From Parashewanella sp965200795 (GTDB lineage Bacteria; Pseudomonadota; Gammaproteobacteria; Enterobacterales; Shewanellaceae), in the NCBI GenBank assembly GCA_965200795.1, contig CBDAVB010000008.1:104616-168615 (forward strand): 64,000 nt of DNA. Direction: 5' to 3'. The number at the start of each line of letters is the position of its first letter. Position 1 is the first letter of the stretch. Both the position numbers and the translations under genes were made by a program. The notes beneath the pieces were generated by a model. That model saw only the letters and a program-made list of their open reading frames with translations, did not search any database and was not told the DNA's origin. Below, piece after piece: positions 1-7,769 of this stretch.

Positions 1-2
1 GG

Positions 3-746
3 AAACACCATCGAGCAGTCAAAGGGATTAACCTCGTAACCCTTTATTACACCGACATGACTGGTCGCCATATGCCCGTCAATTACAGGATATGCGATAA
101 ATCCGAAGGCAAGACTAAAAATGACTATTTTCGTGAAATGCTGGCAGAAGTACTGGATTGTGGACTCAAGCCAAAGTTTGTAACGGGAGACTCTTGGTAC
201 AGCTGCGTCAGGAATCTGAAGACGATTAAAAACCATCAGACAGGATTCATGTTTGCTGTCGAGAAAAACAGAACAGTATCGCAGGAAAAAGGCCAATGGC
301 TGCAAATTCAGCACCTTGACGTTCCTTGTGGCGGTTTGGAGGTTTGGCTTAAAGATTTTGGCAAGGTCAAGTTGTTTAGAACGACGCTAAAAGACCAGCA
401 TCGCTACTACGTGGTTTACTTGCCAGAGGAAGAACCTTTTCAGCATGATGACTTTAAAGCCATTCATGATCAACACTGGCAAATTGAACAATATCACAGA
501 GCAATCAAGCAAGTCTGTCATATTGAGCATTTTCAAGTGCGTAGTGAGCGACCAGTACGAAATCACATCTTCTCAAGCATTTTGAGTTTTGTTTATCTCC
601 AAAAAATGCGGATAGCGCAAGAGTTCACCAATATTTATCAGCACCAACGTGAACTGTTTAAAGATGTTGTTGGTGCTTTCATTGAACATTTTGCGAAAGG
701 CAAAGAGCAACTCCTACCAAAATTGCACAGTACCATCAATGCGTAA
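3..746 (+). CDS. DDE transposase, 5' end cut off by window edge
   Basis: This is the C-terminal part of a DDE transposase of the IS4/IS701 type. The reading frame is open from base 3 with no start, so the N-terminus lies outside the window. Recognisable segments are HHRAVKGIN at the left edge, TGDSWY (probably the second catalytic Asp), and HWQIEQYHRAIKQ (probably the catalytic Glu region). The stop codon lies inside a 17-base sequence that recurs at 18454-18470, which I take to be the element's right end. Family assignment at IS701 level is from motif memory and is less certain than the transposase call. Confidence 0.8.
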   Translation, partial: KHHRAVKGINLVTLYYTDMTGRHMPVNYRICDKSEGKTKNDYFREMLAEVLDCGLKPKFVTGDSWYSCVRNLKTIKNHQTGFMFAVEKNRTVSQEKGQWLQIQHLDVPCGGLEVWLKDFGKVKLFRTTLKDQHRYYVVYLPEEEPFQHDDFKAIHDQHWQIEQYHRAIKQVCHIEHFQVRSERPVRNHIFSSILSFVYLQKMRIAQEFTNIYQHQRELFKDVVGAFIEHFAKGKEQLLPKLHSTINA

Positions 747-752
747 GTCCTA
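736..752 (+). repeat. Probable right end of the left-edge IS
   Basis: The sequence TCAATGCGTAAGTCCTA overlaps the transposase stop codon and occurs again, identical and in the same orientation, at 18454-18470. Sequence on both sides differs between the two places, as expected for an IS terminus. Confidence 0.5.
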
Positions 753-844
753 ACATACATCAGCCAACTAAGCAAAACCGTCATTGAGTCATTCAAGAAA
801 CTAAATAAGGTTGCACCATAGATTGAATTAATTTGGAGGAAAAC

Positions 845-955
845 ATGAGTGCTTTAATTACTATCTTAGAGCAATATTCCATTTGTGATTTCATTGATTA
901 TCTAGAATTAATTATCTTGCCCAAAGGTGTAAGCTCTTTGGACTCATGGGATTAA
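845..955 (+). CDS. Small ORF of 36 codons with a strong ribosome binding site
   Basis: The ORF begins MSALITILEQYSICDFIDYL and ends in SLDSWD. A near-perfect Shine-Dalgarno (GGAGGA, 835-840) sits four bases before the ATG. I do not recognise the product. It lies just outside the IS end and may be a remnant of the gene the IS entered. The rest of 753-1158 shows nothing else I can support. Confidence 0.25.
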   Translation: MSALITILEQYSICDFIDYLELIILPKGVSSLDSWD

Positions 956-1158
956 CTTTTTTTATGAGATTAAAACTTAATATTAGCGTAGTTTTTCTCA
1001 TGCGCTAGATTCTGTAACGAAAAGCTCACAAGATTGCATTAAGGACTGTATTTTACAGAGTTGGTATAACTGCCTTGTGACTGCAACGAATCATAAGAAA
1101 TAACAAATCTGGTGTTAAAATGAAACACCAGATCTGTTATAAGACTAGTTTCAAGCCC

Positions 1159-4100
1159 TTACAAGGCTAATTCTTTCTCATCTTCAGCAACGATATTCAG
1201 AACTTGATCTAAATATTTGCCGTGTTCTTTTGCTGTAGTTTCCCTCAAATACTTAGGAATAATTTCTAAAAATTCATTTTTCGAGATAGGCTTAAATTCA
1301 CATATTGCCGCCACCATCGCAGGCCTTAAAAGGCGTTTTGCATGCAGAATTGGCTTACTTTCTTGCTGACTGATAACCTTATCGAACTCTAATAACTTTT
1401 GTTCAAGCGTCCCTTGGTTACTCACTAACGACTCAACCTCAATTACCGCACTAGCTTCTTGTTCGACAATTTGTTGAATATCGTCTAATTGGGACTCTAC
1501 TTCGGGAACAACAGGAATCTCAGTTTTAAGAGAATTCAATTCTTCTAAAATAGGTTGCAGTTGAGCTTGCGGGTTTTTAAACCAGTCAGTTGACCAGATA
1601 CGGCTTATCTTCCAACCTAAACTTTCTAAGACCGACTGGCGAAGTCTATCTCTATCCCTTGCCGATTTGGCCGAATGGTAAGTCGCACCATCACATTCAA
1701 TCCCCATTAAATAACGACCTGGTTGACCTGGATCTTGAACGGCTAGGTCAATGAAATATCCAGCAACACCGACCTGAGGAATACAATTAAAACCATGAAG
1801 TTTTAAAGCGTCCATAACAGCAATTTCAAAATCACTGTCTGGTTGTTTACCTGTATGTTGCAGCTGCTGAAGCTGCCCCGTTTCAGCAAACTCAAGAAAA
1901 CGTTTAAGGGCATGTACTCCAGGGCTTGAAGAAGACTGCGCAACAATATGTTTAGATGTCATTGAGCTAAATACGTGCATACGCTTCTTCGAGCGAGTAA
2001 ATAAAACGTTTAACCGTCTTCCACCTGCACCAGAGTTTATCGGACCAAATCGTTGCGGCATCGTGGCGGCACCTGCTTCAATTGAACCATAAGTACAAGA
2101 GATGAAAATAACATCTCGCTCATCACCTTGAACATTTTCAAGATTTTTCAAAAATAAAGGTTCATCAGCTTGCGCATTTTTTGTTAATGCATTTTCAAAT
2201 TGCTTGTCTTCTTTGGCGAGCTCTTCTACGCATCGCTCAATTTGCTCTCTTTGATTTGCGCTCATTGCAACCACACCAATTGATTCTTTAGAGCGGTTTA
2301 TTACGTGCATTCTCACCGCTTCTGCAATGACTTTAGCCTCTTCAATATTATGCTGATTAACAAATCGGCCATGTTTGACCTGAGTTAGCTTAATACCGAA
2401 TTCATCACTGTTACTTGCAGGAGATGGGAACACAACAAGGTTGCTGTCGTAAAACTGCTGATTTGAAAACGCAATCAAGCTTTCATGTCGAGAACGATAG
2501 TGCCAACGCAGCCTACGGGCATTAAACATAGGCATTGAAACATCTAAGATACTTTCTGACTGCTCGATGGCTGTGGCATCTTCATCATCAGACTCGACGG
2601 CCTTGTCAAAGAAACTTGTAGGAGGTAACTGTTTCGGATCACCCACAACAACAAGTTGTTGACCTCTAGCGATAGTACCGAGTGCATCTTCAGGTTTGAT
2701 TTGTGAAGCTTCATCCATGACTACTAAATCAAACTTTAACTCACCTGGAGCAAGATATTGAGCAACTGAGTGAGGCCCCATCATAAAACAAGGCTTTAGT
2801 TCTGATAATGACTGGCCGGAACGCTTGATTAGCTGCCTAATGGGTACATGACGTGTTTTCTTTGTTATCTCTTTTTTAATTAGGCCCATTTCGGTATAGC
2901 TGGCGACTTTACCACTGGCTACACCAGCAATAGTTTGTCCATAACCTCGCTTAGCTACTCGTGCGGCAATCTTCTGCCGTTGGAGCTTTTTGAGTTTATT
3001 ATCGTATATCTTGAATTGCTTACGTATTGCATTATGCTCAGCACCAAAAAACTGTGCTAACTCAGGCTTCTCGTTAATGATCTCTCTCGACAATAAATCA
3101 TATATTGCACTCAAATATATCGATTCGATATCCTCTAAATCAATTTGACCAGTCTCTATTTTCCGCAGTAACTTTTCCAAGCCATCTTCAACAATTCTTG
3201 AACGTTGACGAACAAAATCAATCCATGAACTTAACCACTTAGGATTTTGAATGGCTTTATTATTACGCTCAATCCGAGAATGTAGAGTCCCATCATCAGT
3301 GCTGTACCAAGCGGTTTTGTCTAACTCAACTCGCTTAGAAAAATTAATAAATGGAGTATTTATCCCCTCGAATACTTTGTTAGCTTTTTTGAGTTTACTT
3401 TGCAGTTCACTATACGATTCAGTAGTTATGCAGTTCGTTAAATAATCCCTTAAACAAGGAGAGCCAAGGCCTTTAAGTTTTATACTTAATACAATCGTGG
3501 ATTGGATCTCTGCAAATGCGTTGTCACTATTTTTGTATAGCGACAGCTCCACATTAGAGCCGAATAAGTCTTTAGACAGGTTAGTTTTACTGAGTAAATC
3601 TTCAATTGAGATATATTCTTGCAAGCGGCCTAACATTGCATTTGAGCTTGCTAGAGACTCATCATGCTTACATGCAGACTGGACATTTTTTAAGTGTTGC
3701 TTAAAGGTATCAACGAAATTAGGAAAGGCCTCATTGTTTAGGAATTCTGTATCTCTATATTCAAAACAATCATGCTTGATTATTGGCGATACTTTTTCAC
3801 AGTCAGCTAAGAAAGCTGAAATTACTGATAAAGTCTTAGTCTTAGCGAAATGCTGAACGCCCTTGAAAATATCATGATCAATAGAAAATAAAGCTTGAGC
3901 TAAAGGAACCTGTTTACCAAAACCTACACTGTATGTTTTTCTGATATTGCTATACCAATTTCTTAACGCAATAATTTCGGTAACAGGTGTATCTTTACCC
4001 TTAAATTCAGCACCAAGTAATTGTTTAAACGCTTTCTTGTTATCAATTTTTTCAATCAGTTTTTGATATGAAATAAACTTAGGCAGTAACGCCTTAACTT

Positions 4101-6843
4101 CCTTCAATTTGGGTTTTAAACCATTAGCGAAACCTAGCAGTTTCGCTTTTGCTGCCCGCCAGTCGCTACTAAACCAACAGAATAACCCTGCATTATCGAG
4201 AATATCCTTGATTTCATTCAGTTCGGCTACCGACGGCAACTGTTCTAATTTGGAACACGATTCTAATTCTACATGTAAACCTTGTACCTGCTGAATCAGC
4301 TTTTCAAGCTCATCAAGATAAGCATCTAGTTCATCATTATCAAAAATGTCGGCACGCCTTGTAATTAAGGCTGGGTTCAGTGAATTGATGTGCTTTAAAA
4401 ACTCACCCAATGCTTTTATGCCATTGATTGAACAATTAACCTCAGAATCTAAGGCTGGAACTTGCTCTATTAATACAAGGATATCTTCACTGATTTGCTT
4501 ACTGTATTGAGCAATAGAGTAGAGTTGTTTCTGAACTTGAAAAATTCGACTGAACGATAGTTCGTGGTCAATAACTTTTGATTCAAGGTAATTAGTGGAA
4601 CGTTTAAAATTTCTGTAAGGTTCTCCCTGCTTTAAAATTTCACTTTCGAACTTGTGCTGTAACTCACTGTAAAGCTTTTTCCCCGTTTGATAACCATCTA
4701 AGTATTCAGCTAATTGCTGTGTAACGGCAGAGGTTAACTTAGGTAATACGTTAAGATTTTCAGAACCCGATAACTGAGGTAACTGACCTATCTCGGTAAT
4801 GACCTGTTCAAAATTATCAACATGATTTAATTCGTCTGAATTAAGAAGCTGATTCAAAGAATTTATCTCAACTTCTAAACGACAAAGCGCGTTGTTATAT
4901 GCACTTAATAGATCACTGACTTCATCACAATCAAATAACTGAATCGACTTATTATAAACACCAAACCAAGGATGTGCTTTCAAATCGGCTTTTGAGCCTA
5001 ATTGTTTTCGAACTTCCTCATAAACATCAGCATACTTTTTGAGTTCATCAGTCATTCTTCTTGATGCGAGTTCATCAAAGCTGTTGCCGTTAATATGCTC
5101 TGGCTTGATCTCTTCCAAACGAATGTAGGGAAAGGCTTCTCGGTATCGAGTCGCTGTAGCAAATATTTGATGTATCGTTCTGCCAGTGCTTTTCCAATCA
5201 CTATTTATCAAATCAGCGTAACGACTTAAAGCTTCTTTCTTCTCCTCATACATTTTGATATCAAGATTGAAAGCATTCGGGTACTTATAATCGTTTTGGC
5301 GAGCAATTCGCTGAGCAATATTTTCGTATACCTGCTTTTTTTGTGACTTATGACTATGCAGCTCTAGGCAGAAATCACCAAGGCCTGCTCGCTCTAATCT
5401 AGACTTAACAACCTGCAAAGCCGCCATTTTTTCAGCAACAAACAAGACTTTTTTACCTTGAGCGATTGCTGCCGCAATCAAGTTGGTAATCGTTTGAGAC
5501 TTACCAGAGCCCGGAGGCCCCTCAATAACTAAGTTTTTGCCTTTAATCGCATCGACCAGCGCACTGTGCTGAGAACTGTCGGCATCATCAATGAGAGGAT
5601 AGAGTTCATGCACATCTTTAAGTTCATCAATGGGGTATTCTTCACCAAAGTTAAGGGCTGTATTACTTTCATCTGATGTGCCACTTTTTGCAAAAAAACT
5701 TTGCATAATCGGGTGGTGTTGAATGTTATCAGTACCAAGAGGCCAGCGTTCTGGATCTAAATCCAGATACATAAGTAGTTTACCAAAATCAAACATTGAT
5801 AAAGTTGCATAGCGCCTGACATTCCACCTCGGCTGATGTTTAGTTAATAGCTTTTCAAGCTTCTCAAAATAAGACTCTGGTAAATCTTTGTCCTCTTCTA
5901 ACTTAGGTAACTCAAGGTGAAAGTCATACTTTAGTTTTTCTCGTAACGATAGATTCGAGATTATCTCTTCACCTGTGAATTCAATGGAATAGCCATAAGT
6001 TCCTAACTTTTTATCTAACTTCGCTCGATCAATTTTGACGGGAATTAAATAAAGTGGTGCGTATCTGGCGATTTCTGATTTACTGTCTTCATACCACTCT
6101 AAAAAGCCAAACGCTAAATACAGAATATTAGCACCTGTTTCTTCGATTGCTGTATTGGCTTTCTGGCGAATACTTCGAAGTTGGGCTTCGAGTTCCCCTG
6201 GATAAAGCAATGACTGAATGTTTTTGTCATTGTGCTTTTTGTCCGTTGTATTTATCGTTTGAGGCAGCTCTAAATTCGTATCAATGCCTTTTACTTTTGC
6301 CCATTCTTTTGCACTTGGGTAGGCTTTAACCTGAATCTCCTGATCATTTTCATCAATTCGAATATACCCGTGCTTTATCAATTCATCATGAGTGGGCTCA
6401 TTAATAGGGATGAAAGTTACGCAGTGACCACTGAGAATCTCATTAGCAAGCTGATCAGGCATCTCATCAACCACTCGTACCATTCCTGTCTTTCGATGTC
6501 TGAAATTAAGCAATCGATTACGACTGGTTAAGTCCAATAATTTGTTTCTTATAGTTTTAAGTGCTTCAAAAGAAAAGTTATCGTTTTCTTTTTTCTGAGT
6601 GTTTTTATTTTTTGTAGGCATTGTACTCTCTCGGATTCCATTCATTTTGTCAGGCTGCAATTTTCCATTTGCAATCAAGCGCCATGTGTAGTTTACATTT
6701 TGTATCACGTTTTTTTGCAAAGTTGAATGAAGAAGGTGATTGATGACCTTACGCTCACATCCTATATCTTTAGCGATATCTCGTGCATTTTGATCTGGTT
6801 TACCTGCAAGTGATTGAAGGATTTTCTCAGCGAGTTTGTCCAT
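1159..6843 (-). CDS. Giant DUF4011-type superfamily 1 helicase with C-terminal Vsr/MTES_1575-like nuclease
   Basis: About 1894 residues. The N-terminus (about 1-60) looks like a winged helix. A DUF4011-type segment follows (IRNKLLDLTSRNRLLNF near residue 100; LYLAFGFLEWYED near 245). The SF1 helicase core has Walker A EGPPGSGKS near 445, Walker B VVMDEAS near 1378, then GDPKQLPP, WHYRSRHESL, VQGDERDVIFIS and LNVLFTRSKKR. Between the two core halves lies about 900 residues of helical, coiled-coil-like sequence. Near 1690-1790 is a PD-(D/E)XK-type nuclease (YFIDLAV, GIECDGATYH, DRDRLRQ), as in the Vsr/REase_MTES_1575 family. Proteins with this architecture are often found in defence islands, so an anti-phage role is likely but inferred. 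I use the ATG at 6843; a TTG two codons upstream is possible. No strong ribosome binding site and no partner gene are seen. It stands alone beside an IS. Confidence 0.85.
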   Translation of the reverse strand: MDKLAEKILQSLAGKPDQNARDIAKDIGCERKVINHLLHSTLQKNVIQNVNYTWRLIANGKLQPDKMNGIRESTMPTKNKNTQKKENDNFSFEALKTIRNKLLDLTSRNRLLNFRHRKTGMVRVVDEMPDQLANEILSGHCVTFIPINEPTHDELIKHGYIRIDENDQEIQVKAYPSAKEWAKVKGIDTNLELPQTINTTDKKHNDKNIQSLLYPGELEAQLRSIRQKANTAIEETGANILYLAFGFLEWYEDSKSEIARYAPLYLIPVKIDRAKLDKKLGTYGYSIEFTGEEIISNLSLREKLKYDFHLELPKLEEDKDLPESYFEKLEKLLTKHQPRWNVRRYATLSMFDFGKLLMYLDLDPERWPLGTDNIQHHPIMQSFFAKSGTSDESNTALNFGEEYPIDELKDVHELYPLIDDADSSQHSALVDAIKGKNLVIEGPPGSGKSQTITNLIAAAIAQGKKVLFVAEKMAALQVVKSRLERAGLGDFCLELHSHKSQKKQVYENIAQRIARQNDYKYPNAFNLDIKMYEEKKEALSRYADLINSDWKSTGRTIHQIFATATRYREAFPYIRLEEIKPEHINGNSFDELASRRMTDELKKYADVYEEVRKQLGSKADLKAHPWFGVYNKSIQLFDCDEVSDLLSAYNNALCRLEVEINSLNQLLNSDELNHVDNFEQVITEIGQLPQLSGSENLNVLPKLTSAVTQQLAEYLDGYQTGKKLYSELQHKFESEILKQGEPYRNFKRSTNYLESKVIDHELSFSRIFQVQKQLYSIAQYSKQISEDILVLIEQVPALDSEVNCSINGIKALGEFLKHINSLNPALITRRADIFDNDELDAYLDELEKLIQQVQGLHVELESCSKLEQLPSVAELNEIKDILDNAGLFCWFSSDWRAAKAKLLGFANGLKPKLKEVKALLPKFISYQKLIEKIDNKKAFKQLLGAEFKGKDTPVTEIIALRNWYSNIRKTYSVGFGKQVPLAQALFSIDHDIFKGVQHFAKTKTLSVISAFLADCEKVSPIIKHDCFEYRDTEFLNNEAFPNFVDTFKQHLKNVQSACKHDESLASSNAMLGRLQEYISIEDLLSKTNLSKDLFGSNVELSLYKNSDNAFAEIQSTIVLSIKLKGLGSPCLRDYLTNCITTESYSELQSKLKKANKVFEGINTPFINFSKRVELDKTAWYSTDDGTLHSRIERNNKAIQNPKWLSSWIDFVRQRSRIVEDGLEKLLRKIETGQIDLEDIESIYLSAIYDLLSREIINEKPELAQFFGAEHNAIRKQFKIYDNKLKKLQRQKIAARVAKRGYGQTIAGVASGKVASYTEMGLIKKEITKKTRHVPIRQLIKRSGQSLSELKPCFMMGPHSVAQYLAPGELKFDLVVMDEASQIKPEDALGTIARGQQLVVVGDPKQLPPTSFFDKAVESDDEDATAIEQSESILDVSMPMFNARRLRWHYRSRHESLIAFSNQQFYDSNLVVFPSPASNSDEFGIKLTQVKHGRFVNQHNIEEAKVIAEAVRMHVINRSKESIGVVAMSANQREQIERCVEELAKEDKQFENALTKNAQADEPLFLKNLENVQGDERDVIFISCTYGSIEAGAATMPQRFGPINSGAGGRRLNVLFTRSKKRMHVFSSMTSKHIVAQSSSSPGVHALKRFLEFAETGQLQQLQHTGKQPDSDFEIAVMDALKLHGFNCIPQVGVAGYFIDLAVQDPGQPGRYLMGIECDGATYHSAKSARDRDRLRQSVLESLGWKISRIWSTDWFKNPQAQLQPILEELNSLKTEIPVVPEVESQLDDIQQIVEQEASAVIEVESLVSNQGTLEQKLLEFDKVISQQESKPILHAKRLLRPAMVAAICEFKPISKNEFLEIIPKYLRETTAKEHGKYLDQVLNIVAEDEKELAL

Positions 6844-7261
6844 AAACAAATATGAAGCAAGTTTTGAGTTCTATTATTTTGATGCAAGTAAATGTAATCA
6901 TCAATGTTAATTATAATTAAGCCCAAATAAGCTAGATATCCGTCACAGATTATTCTGAGACTCCTTTTGGGGCTTGCCAATAAACACCGCATTCAAGAGA
7001 GAGTGATTTAAAATTTATTGGCAAAATTGCAACCAAATTCCTTATAAAAAATAATCGAAATTACAATAAGATGCTCTGAATCCAACTCTCAATATAGTTA
7101 GAAAACTTCCCCTTCTCATTAGATTGGGGTTAGACAGCCAAGCACTATCTGTGTGCCTGAAACAGAACTATAGAGTAAGAATAAAATATTTGAGCAATCT
7201 TTTATTATCTTCAAAAAAAACCGACCAAAGAAAGGTGAGTAATAACCACTTTTTTATCCCA

Positions 7262-7294
7262 CAAAAAAGCTCGGTGTGATTCCGAGCTTTTTAT
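7262..7294. terminator. Bidirectional rho-independent terminator
   Basis: A 7-bp stem AGCTCGG/CCGAGCT with a 7-base loop has a T-tract on the plus strand and an A-tract before it, so it can act on both strands. It lies downstream of ybaB and probably ends the dnaX-ybaB transcript. Confidence 0.7.
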
Positions 7295-7302
7295 TGTGAT
7301 TT

Positions 7303-7321
7303 ATGACCCGTATCTGACCCG
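7303..7321 (-). repeat. 19-bp sequence shared with the recR upstream region
   Basis: On the minus strand this reads CGGGTCAGATACGGGTCAT. The plus strand at 18669-18687 reads CGGGTCAAATACGGATCAT, 17 of 19 identical. The two copies are inverted relative to each other and lie close to the two places where the dnaX-ybaB-recR locus is broken. Confidence 0.4.
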
Positions 7322-7366
7322 AAGCTATACCTTGGAAAATAAATACCACAAAATCATAAGTTAAAA

Positions 7367-7699
7367 CTAGAAGGGCATCTTCATACCCGGTGGCATTTGC
7401 ATGCCGCCTGTCACTTCCGCCATTTTAGATTTTTGCGTTTCCTCAACGCGGCGCGCGGCGTCGTTGCAAGCGGCCGCAATCAGGTCTTCCAGCATTTCTT
7501 TGTCGTCATCTTCCAGCAGACTCGGGTCAATCTCCACTTTACGGACATTGTGATTGCCCGTCATCGTTACTTTTACAAGACCCGCGCCGGATTCACCCGT
7601 CACTTCCAGACGGGCGATCTCCTCTTGCATTTTTTGCATCTTGTCCTGCATTTGCTGGGCTTGCTTCATCAGGTTGCCCATACCGCCTTTTCCGAACAT
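7367..7699 (-). CDS. ybaB: YbaB/EbfC nucleoid-associated protein
   Basis: 110 residues, the normal length for the family. It is a small DNA-binding dimer that coats the nucleoid and is usually cotranscribed with dnaX and recR. The N-terminal GNLMKQAQQMQDKMQ helix, the central VKVTMTGNHNVRKVEID strands and the C-terminal GGMQMPPGMKMPF tail are typical. The ATG is preceded by a purine-rich AGAGGAAGAG site. It follows dnaX by 70 bases on the same strand. Unusually, recR is not next to it: recR lies 11 kb away on the other strand, with a copy of the last seven ybaB codons in front of it (18780-18803). Confidence 0.97.
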   Translation of the reverse strand: MFGKGGMGNLMKQAQQMQDKMQKMQEEIARLEVTGESGAGLVKVTMTGNHNVRKVEIDPSLLEDDDKEMLEDLIAAACNDAARRVEETQKSKMAEVTGGMQMPPGMKMPF

Positions 7700-7769
7700 A
7701 CTATTTCTCTTCCTCTGGTAAAAATTTTGTGCCGATCTTACTTAATTGTAACCGCAATACCAACGCTAA

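Larger units (their letters stand above)
6844..7366. other. Intergenic region with an 11-bp inverted repeat
   Basis: About 520 bases without a convincing gene. TTGCCAATAAA at 6974-6984 is repeated as an exact inverted copy at 7014-7024, with a 29-base spacer. It could be an operator for the helicase gene or an element end; there is no T-tract. A terminator (7262-7294) and a 19-base sequence shared with the recR upstream region (7303-7321) are listed separately. Confidence 0.4.
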
